A DNA stretch of 64,000 nt, taken from assembly GCF_900111895.1 (NCBI RefSeq), contig NZ_FOKB01000005.1, positions 275,718 to 339,717 on the forward strand, in the 5' to 3' direction. The notes beneath the pieces were generated by a model that saw only the letters and a list, made by a program, of their open reading frames with translations, did no database searches and had not been told where the DNA came from. The stretch comes from Pseudomonas simiae. Lineage in GTDB: Bacteria; Pseudomonadota; Gammaproteobacteria; Pseudomonadales; Pseudomonadaceae. A program made the position numbers and the translations under genes. Positions 59,452 to 64,000 of the stretch are shown piece by piece; positions within the stretch are counted from its first letter, which is position 1, and the number at the start of each line of letters is the position of its first letter.

Positions 59452-59799
59452 ATGCGCGTCTTGATCTGTGCAGGTCGTCATTACGCCGACACCAAAATGT
59501 CCCGCCAAGTGCTGGACGCTTACCACCGCCTGCGCCCGGTGCAGGTACTGATCCACGGGGGCAATCAATTCCTCGGCAGTGACGTTGAGGACTGGGCCCG
59601 AGAATTGGGTATCGACGTGGTGCGCTACCCGCCCAACTGGCAACGCCACGGCAAGCAGGCGGAACGCCAGCGCAACCATTTCATGCTGGCCGACAGCCGC
59701 CCAGACGTGGTCATCGCCCTACCCGGCGGGGACGACACCTGCGAGTTGGTCTGCCAGGCCAAAGCCAGCGGCATTTCGGTGCTGAGCGTAGAAAGCTGA
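59452..59799 (+). CDS. DUF2493 / SLOG-fold protein, 115 aa
   Basis: MRVLICAGRHYADTKMSRQV, VLIHGGNQFLGSDVEDWARE and VVIALPGGDDTCELVCQAK match the DUF2493 (YspA) branch of the SLOG superfamily, nucleotide-derived ligand binding proteins. AAGGAATC precedes ATG 59452. It may share the mgtA transcript (66 bp). No function is assigned to the branch in core genomes. Confidence 0.82.
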   Translation: MRVLICAGRHYADTKMSRQVLDAYHRLRPVQVLIHGGNQFLGSDVEDWARELGIDVVRYPPNWQRHGKQAERQRNHFMLADSRPDVVIALPGGDDTCELVCQAKASGISVLSVES

Positions 59800-59817
59800 A
59801 TTCATGCGAGGTGCATC

Positions 59818-60639
59818 ATGCACAAAAAACACACCCCAGCCCGCCAGGACGGGTTTGCCAAATACCGAGCGCGTCGCTACCACGGCGCACGCCCCACCCT
59901 GTTGTTACTACCACCGGCCAAGCGTCGCGCGTTGCGGCGCAACCTGATCTTTATCGGGCTGACCCTGGGCTTCCTGTTGACGATTGCCTTGTTGTCAAAG
60001 GCCCACGCGGCCGGCGGTTCTTATGTGGTCGACGACGGCGCGATCAATGTGCCAGGCGAATGCAACGTTGATGCCTGGCACACCGCTAACCGACACGATG
60101 GCAGCACTCACACTGAAACGCTGTCGCCTGCCTGCACCTTTGCCGCGCTGCCTTCGGTGCAATGGGGCGCAGCCCTCTCCCGCGCCACCAGCGCAGACAA
60201 GGGTGAAACCCAGGTGAACCCACAGCTCAAGGCACACGTCTGGTCGCGGGAAGACCTGGGACTGGAAATGGCCGTGTCGGCCGGCGCGCACTTTGCACAA
60301 GGCCGTCGGCACGGCTTTGAAGGCACCGACTTCAACATCCCGTTGACGTGGCAGCCGTTGGCACCCGTGCGCCTGAATTTGAATGCCGGTTGGTCCCACA
60401 CCTACAACGACGGAGACCAAAAACACCGACTGACCTGGGGCACCGGCGTTGAGTACCAGGTGGCGCATTCATTGACGCTGGTCGCCGAGCGCTACGGCCA
60501 GGATGGCGGCGACCAGGCGTGGCAGGCTGGGCCCAGGTTTCATGTCGGCGAGCGGGTCGATGTGGACCTGGTGGTTGGACGCAGCCTGGTCGGTGACCAC
60601 ACGCAATGGCTTACCACCGGCGCCACGCTGCGGTTCTAG
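59818..60639 (+). CDS. Putative outer-membrane beta-barrel protein with long basic N-terminus
   Basis: 273 residues. A basic N-region of about 40 residues (MHKKHTPARQDGFAKYRARR, AKRRALRRN) precedes a hydrophobic segment (LIFIGLTLGFLLTIALL, 43-60) and a cleavage-like SKAHA-AGG. From about 95 the sequence alternates strands and turns (VQWGAALSR, LRLNLNAGWSHTYND) and ends with TTGATLRF, terminal Phe as in outer-membrane barrels. Family unknown. GAGGTGCATC precedes ATG 59818. It overlaps the converging TerB-like gene by 4 bp. Confidence 0.68.
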   Translation: MHKKHTPARQDGFAKYRARRYHGARPTLLLLPPAKRRALRRNLIFIGLTLGFLLTIALLSKAHAAGGSYVVDDGAINVPGECNVDAWHTANRHDGSTHTETLSPACTFAALPSVQWGAALSRATSADKGETQVNPQLKAHVWSREDLGLEMAVSAGAHFAQGRRHGFEGTDFNIPLTWQPLAPVRLNLNAGWSHTYNDGDQKHRLTWGTGVEYQVAHSLTLVAERYGQDGGDQAWQAGPRFHVGERVDVDLVVGRSLVGDHTQWLTTGATLRF

Positions 60640-61325
60640 GCCTTGGCTTGTTGCTCCAGGTGCAGTTGCAATTGCGGGTCGATTTGCAACTGCCCGGCCA
60701 GCTCATCCAGGTAATGGCGTTCGGCGTCCTGCTGATCGTCCACCATCATCACACTGGCCAGGTACACCTCGGCCGCCACGGCTGGGTCGCTGGCAAGCTC
60801 GGCGAAATCCGCAGCATCCAGCGGCTTGGCGACTTCAGCGTCGAGCCACTGCTGCAGTTGCGGGTCCTCGGTATGCCGGCCCAGCTCATTGGAAATCAGT
60901 TGCCGCTCATTTTCATCGATACGGCCGTCGGCTTTGGCAGCGGCGATCAAGGCACGCAATACCGCATGGCTGTGGGCCTCGGCTGCGGGGCCGTCGAGCT
61001 GGTCGACTGTCTGCAAGGCTTGTTGCGGCGCATTGGCTTGTTGGCGCTGCCAGGCTTGATAGGCCTGAAACGCGGCCATTCCCAGCGAGGCCAACGCCGC
61101 GTAGTTCATCCCACCGGAACGCCCTTGAGCGGGACGAGTAGCGGTTGTGCCGCCCAACATCCCACCCAGGCCTCCCAACAGATCACCCAGACCGCCACCG
61201 GCCGATGCATTGCCAGTGCGGGTGCCTTTCAATAACCCACCGAGCAGCCCACCCAGTCCGCCGGATGATGCACTGCCGCCTTGCCCAGCGCGCAAAAGTT
61301 GTTCAAGTAAATCACTGGTGTTCAT
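60636..61325 (-). CDS. DUF533/TerB-like protein (YebE type)
   Basis: 229 residues. The N-terminal 75 residues are Gly-rich (GGLGGLLGGLLKGT, LGGLGGMLGG), then a hydrophobic helix (ALASLGMAAFQAYQAW) and a C-terminal TerB-like helical domain (AVLRALIAAAKADGRIDENE, DQQDAERHYLDELAGQL). This is the DUF533 inner-membrane YebE-type arrangement. GGGAGGG before ATG 61325. Possible metal-binding acidic sites in the TerB part (AKADGRID). Function unknown. Confidence 0.83.
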   Translation of the reverse strand: MNTSDLLEQLLRAGQGGSASSGGLGGLLGGLLKGTRTGNASAGGGLGDLLGGLGGMLGGTTATRPAQGRSGGMNYAALASLGMAAFQAYQAWQRQQANAPQQALQTVDQLDGPAAEAHSHAVLRALIAAAKADGRIDENERQLISNELGRHTEDPQLQQWLDAEVAKPLDAADFAELASDPAVAAEVYLASVMMVDDQQDAERHYLDELAGQLQIDPQLQLHLEQQAKA

Positions 61326-61450
61326 GGTGTCACCCTCCCAGGGCGCAGTGTTGGCGTCTAACAACCATAGCCCGACACTGCCGGAACACCATGACCGCCG
61401 GGCGGGCACGGCCTATCATGGCGTTACCGCGACTTTGAGAGAAAACCCAA

Positions 61451-61978
61451 GTGAACCGGACTGAGCACATCGCGCTGATGGCGAATTACAACCAGTGGAT
61501 GAACCGCAAGCTCTATGACGCGGCCCAGACACTGACGGACGCGGAACTGGCGATGGATCGACAGGCGTTTTTCGGCTCGATCCTCGGCACGCTGAACCAT
61601 CTGGTCCTGGGCGACACCGTCTGGCTCAAGCGTTTTGCGCAGCATCCAGCAGGCTTCACAGCGCTGGCTCCGCTGCACGTTATTGCTACGCCTGCCGATC
61701 TCAAACAATTGGCTTTTGCTGATATACGTGAGCTGGCAGCCCATCGCACCTGGCTGGATCAGTTGATTGTCGATTGGAGCCACAGCGTGCAGGAGCCCGA
61801 CCTGGACCATCGCCTGCATTACCGCAATATGCGCGGCGTGAGCGCCGACAAGGATTTCTTCAGCCTGCTGGTGCACTTTTTCAATCACCAGACCCACCAC
61901 CGGGGCCAGGCCACGACGTTGCTGACCCAGGCGGGGCTGGATGTGGGCACTACGGACTTGCTGGCGCTGATCGACTGA
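61451..61978 (+). CDS. DinB-like four-helix protein
   Basis: 175 residues, start GTG 61451. Metal-binding His residues in GTLNHLVLGD, and LVHFFNHQTHHRGQATTLL at the end mark the DinB/YfiT-like superfamily of helical-bundle metalloproteins, often thiol-dependent S-transferases. Its end overlaps the GFA-like gene by 29 bp in convergent orientation. Substrate unknown. Confidence 0.88.
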   Translation: MNRTEHIALMANYNQWMNRKLYDAAQTLTDAELAMDRQAFFGSILGTLNHLVLGDTVWLKRFAQHPAGFTALAPLHVIATPADLKQLAFADIRELAAHRTWLDQLIVDWSHSVQEPDLDHRLHYRNMRGVSADKDFFSLLVHFFNHQTHHRGQATTLLTQAGLDVGTTDLLALID

Positions 61979-62423
61979 ACTCGGCATAGGCCTGCATCAA
62001 GCGCGCAAACTCGTGCGGCTCGGGCAACTGTGCAAAGCTTTCCACGGCCGGGGTGGATGCCCAGGGCAGCTTCTCGCGGGTCCAAGCCTCCATGAAAGGC
62101 ACGTAACCGCTGGCGTTATCCAGCAACGCGGCGCGGACATTGACGAATTCATCGATGCCATGGGGCCGTGTGAACAGCCAGCTCATGCAATGGGGGCAGA
62201 AATAATGGCGATCCACGCCCTGCAGGCCGCCGATCACAGGGCAGCCCTGGGTAACCGTGAAACCGCTGGCGGGAATCAATGCGCTCAGTGAGAACGCACT
62301 GGAAGACATCTTCTGGCAGCCCGTGCAATGACAGGCCATGGTGATCACCGGGGCGGCACTCACGGTGAAACGCACACGCTCACAACGGCAGCTGCCCTCA
62401 TATGGCAGGGTGTCGACGCTCAT
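61950..62423 (-). CDS. GFA-family zinc protein
   Basis: 157 residues. Zinc-binding Cys in GSCRCERVRF, MACHCTGCQK and YFCPHCMSW are the glutathione-dependent formaldehyde-activating (GFA/CENP-V) signature. ATG 62423 (AAGGA 7 nt upstream) is preferred to ATG 62426. Many GFA proteins are of unknown substrate. Converges on the DinB-like gene with overlap. Confidence 0.88.
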   Translation of the reverse strand: MSVDTLPYEGSCRCERVRFTVSAAPVITMACHCTGCQKMSSSAFSLSALIPASGFTVTQGCPVIGGLQGVDRHYFCPHCMSWLFTRPHGIDEFVNVRAALLDNASGYVPFMEAWTREKLPWASTPAVESFAQLPEPHEFARLMQAYAEFSRSAPASP

Positions 62424-62619
62424 CATTGCTTCCTTATTATTGATGGGTAGCGTCTCAGGTTAGCCTCAGGTGCCAGACTTGAACAGGTCTGTCGCCCAAA
62501 CCGAACGCTGCCTGGTTGTTGGGGTCCTAATCCTAGGTGTCGAGGTTTTTACCGCCCCGCCCTCCCCGCGCGCATTGAGGGTCTAGCGATGTGCGTACCC
62601 CCGAGAAGGAGACGCTTAC

Positions 62620-62901
62620 ATGGTCATTCACTTCAAGGTTGCAGGTCACTTGGCCTGTGGTCACCACGGCACCAACCTCCCTTCCAGCACCGAGCTGAAC
62701 CGAGTCAAATGTCGTACCTGCCGCAACACTGACGCCTACAAGGATGCCCGCCGCACCCAGCGCAATGCGGCCCGACGCGTTAATCGCAAAGCCAAGATCC
62801 ACACCAATATCGACTGGCGCAGTGCCTGGACGCAGCGCCTTACCGACTTGCCAGGCTTGCAGCGTTTGCCGCGCGGGTTCAGTGGTCAGCCGTTCGTGTA
62901 A
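62620..62901 (+). CDS. Small Cys/His basic protein, 93 aa
   Basis: MVIHFKVAGHLACGHHGTNL, then VKCRTCRNTDAYKD: Cys13, His15 or 16 and the pair Cys31-x-x-Cys34 could bind one zinc as a small ribbon. The following 30 residues are strongly basic (RRTQRNAARRVNRKAK), suggesting nucleic-acid binding. GAAGGAGACGCTTAC precedes ATG, a good site. Family not recognised. Confidence 0.75.
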   Translation: MVIHFKVAGHLACGHHGTNLPSSTELNRVKCRTCRNTDAYKDARRTQRNAARRVNRKAKIHTNIDWRSAWTQRLTDLPGLQRLPRGFSGQPFV

Positions 62902-63011
62902 TCATGGCGCCACGGGGCCACCTGCCATTTGCCCGCAAGGTTCGCAATCGCCTGTTGCAGCGCTACAGCGCCCCGCGCACAGGGCGTACATTCGGCAAAA
63001 AACCGGACCAC

Positions 63012-63035
63012 AAAAAAACCTGCACAAGGCAGGTT
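63012..63035 (-). terminator. Terminator of tRNA-Leu
   Basis: On the minus strand AACCTGC, loop CTTGT, GCAGGTT, TTTTT, 47 nt after the tRNA 3' end. Confidence 0.9.
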
Positions 63036-63081
63036 CTATGCGGGTTGCAGCGACGTCCTGAGAGGTCGTGAAACCAAATGA

Positions 63082-63168
63082 TGGTGCCCGAACCCGGAAT
63101 CGAACCGGGACGCCCTTACGAGCGGGGGATTTTAAGTCCCATGCGTCTACCAGTTTCGCCATTCGGGC
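63082..63168 (-). tRNA. tRNA-Leu (anticodon UAA)
   Basis: 87 nt including encoded CCA. On the minus strand it begins GCCCGAATGGCG, has the anticodon loop CTTAAAA with anticodon TAA, a long variable arm, the T loop GGTTCGATTCC and ends GGGCACCA. The 7-bp acceptor stem GCCCGAA/TTCGGGC pairs perfectly. Confidence 0.97.
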
Positions 63169-63192
63169 GGCAGCGCGTGTTGCAGGGTTGGG

Positions 63193-63221
63193 AATATATA
63201 GATCCAGTCGCTTTGACGCAA
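63193..63221 (-). promoter_or_regulatory. Sigma-70 promoter of tRNA-Leu
   Basis: On the minus strand TTGCGT (63221-63216), 17-bp spacer, TATATT (63198-63193). It would start transcription about 18 nt before the tRNA. Confidence 0.8.
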
Positions 63222-63369
63222 GGTCGAACGACAGCTTTCTCGCGCTGCGAGGCTGGCGAAAAAGCTCGGTAGATCAGTGATCTAGGTAGCATCCAGAGGA
63301 AAACAGCCGGCTCATGGGCGTCACTTGGGCCCTTGCTCGGCGATCCTGATGCCCTCCCCACGGGCATAA

Positions 63370-63403
63370 ACAACAATCCCGACGCACACGTCGGAATTGT
63401 TGT
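63370..63403 (-). terminator. Terminator of the 65-residue acidic protein gene
   Basis: ACAACAATTCCGACG, loop TGTG, CGTCGGGATTGTTGT on the minus strand, followed by TTAT. 15-bp stem with one mismatch, 13 nt after the stop. Confidence 0.8.
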
Positions 63404-63416
63404 GCTGGGAGGCACA

Positions 63417-63614
63417 TCAGTGGTCGGGATGCTCGCTCGCTACCGAATCGGCAGCGTCCACGTCAGACATATCCTCTTCAAGCGGTGCCTCGTCGTCCGG
63501 CGGCAGCGGGATATTGTCGTCATCGCGCTTTGGATCGTGCCCTGTTTCATTATCTGTGCCGCGGGTTACTGCTTGCTGTGAAATATTCCCTGGGGCGTTT
63601 TCATTGATTTCCAT
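63417..63614 (-). CDS. Small acidic protein, 65 aa
   Basis: MEINENAPGNISQQAVTRGT onward; 18 or so Asp and Glu, many in DDDNIPLPPDDEAPLEED. No predicted fold; probably disordered. AAGGAGAGCCC before ATG 63614 is strong and a terminator follows, so a gene is well supported. Function not known. Confidence 0.75.
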   Translation of the reverse strand: MEINENAPGNISQQAVTRGTDNETGHDPKRDDDNIPLPPDDEAPLEEDMSDVDAADSVASEHPDH

Positions 63615-63868
63615 ACGGGCTCTCCTTTCTTACGCTCGGGGTATCCGTGCTTATTATTCAGAGACAGTACATTCTTCAGAGTGCCGGGCATTAGACGAAT
63701 GGTGAACGCTGCGCCTGTGGCCTCGTCACCACCACCGGGTGCCGTTGCGGGTGATCAATCCGGTGTATAACCGGTGGTATGCGCGTTACAAAATCGGCCA
63801 GACTGCGATCCCGGCTCTATGCTTGACACCCGAACCCAGTGCTTGAACCCACCTATCGGAGACGCACC

Positions 63869-64000
63869 ATGAATCCCCACGCCACCGCCCTTGTCCTGAT
63901 CGAATTCCAGAACGATTTCACCACTCCCGGTGGCGTCTTCCATGACGCCGTCAAAGACGTCATGCACGCGACCGACATGCTGGCCAATACCGCAACCACG
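63869..64000 (+). CDS. Isochorismatase-fold hydrolase, C-terminus outside window
   Basis: The first 44 residues (MNPHATALVLIEFQNDFTTP onward) carry the catalytic-Asp region LVLIEFQNDF of the isochorismatase-like hydrolase fold, cysteine hydrolases of small amides. GGAG 8 nt before ATG 63869. The rest lies beyond the window, so the catalytic Lys and Cys cannot be checked. Confidence 0.8.
   Translation, partial: MNPHATALVLIEFQNDFTTPGGVFHDAVKDVMHATDMLANTATT

Noticed and set aside
62533..62802. An 89-codon Gly/Val-rich minus-strand frame
   Set aside because: Opposite the Cys/His protein gene, which has a better ribosome site; no signal for independent expression.
62904..63069. A basic 54-codon plus-strand frame just after the Cys/His gene
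   Set aside because: It has no ribosome site and would run through the tRNA-Leu terminator region; likely chance, although the first 36 codons look protein-like.
63082..63168. tRNA-Leu as an integration site
   Set aside because: No integrase, direct repeat of the tRNA 3' end or island cargo is next to it; the recombinase in the window is about 30 kb away.
63685..63840. A stretch reading like coding sequence (INPVYNRWYARYKIG)
   Set aside because: No start codon with a ribosome site and an upstream stop; at most a remnant.

Overview
The window is a high-GC chromosomal segment from a fluorescent pseudomonad (Pseudomonas fluorescens group). The basis is a near-textbook P. fluorescens 4-hydroxyphenylpyruvate dioxygenase, a MvaT-family nucleoid protein with a TTG start, a Pseudomonas-type REPIN, CcoN/CcoQ-type oxidase subunits, Pseudomonas-style ribosome binding sites and a tRNA-Leu. 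No plasmid or prophage backbone, CRISPR array, rRNA or complete insertion sequence is visible. The species assignment is inference from gene content, not from a database search.

Layout. 1-4.9 kb: a signalling block on the minus strand (CHASE3-GAF hybrid kinase with three receiver domains, abutting a CheR-type methyltransferase cut by the window edge) and a divergent single-domain response regulator. 5-10.9 kb: a DUF1254/DUF1214 exported protein, two minus-strand genes of unknown role, an orphan CcoN with a CcoQ-like partner, an Asp/Glu racemase-family protein and a YhhY-type acetyltransferase. 11-15.3 kb: a LuxR-type regulator, outer-membrane channel-like protein, MFS permease and class II histone-deacetylase-like amidohydrolase that look like one catabolic unit. 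15.3-19.1 kb: glycerate kinase and CdaR-type regulator divergent from an ACS-family permease. 19.1-28 kb: SDR/LysR pair, aldo-keto reductase, a REPIN, RarD-like permease, hpd, EamA/LysR pair, and a CSS-motif EAL phosphodiesterase.

28-36.7 kb is mostly core: mvaT, gloA, ahpF and ahpC (with a four-part OxyR-like site), gor and galU. Inserted in it is a divergent pair made of a complete tyrosine recombinase and a KfrA-like coiled-coil DNA-binding protein. 37-39.3 kb is a patch of small genes, including a horizontally acquired-looking Trp/Pro-repeat protein and two small lipoproteins. 39.5-41.8 kb carries DUF1883, a 54-residue gene, alkB and an Ada-like protein whose zinc cysteines are mostly replaced. 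42-49.3 kb: nitronate monooxygenase, modABC behind a ModE-like operator, topoisomerase IB, an ABC-F protein and a YoaK-like membrane protein. 49.4-51.3 kb: a lipoprotein, a probable small plus-strand transcript, and azlCD.

51.4-54.3 kb is an arsRBCH arsenic operon whose inverted repeat frames the -10 box. 54.3-55.8 kb is an AraC/LysE pair. 55.8-59.4 kb is an MgtA-type Mg2+ P-type ATPase preceded by an unusually long leader of about 735 nt containing several short open frames, the last overlapping the mgtA start. 59.4-64 kb: SLOG-fold protein, putative beta-barrel protein, DUF533/TerB-like protein, DinB-like protein, GFA-family protein, a small Cys/His protein, tRNA-Leu(UAA) with its own promoter and terminator, a small acidic protein and the start of an isochorismatase-fold hydrolase.

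The best candidates for something new are the mgtA leader with serial upstream frames, the recombinase/KfrA pair, the degenerate Ada protein beside alkB, and the amidohydrolase transport/regulation unit.
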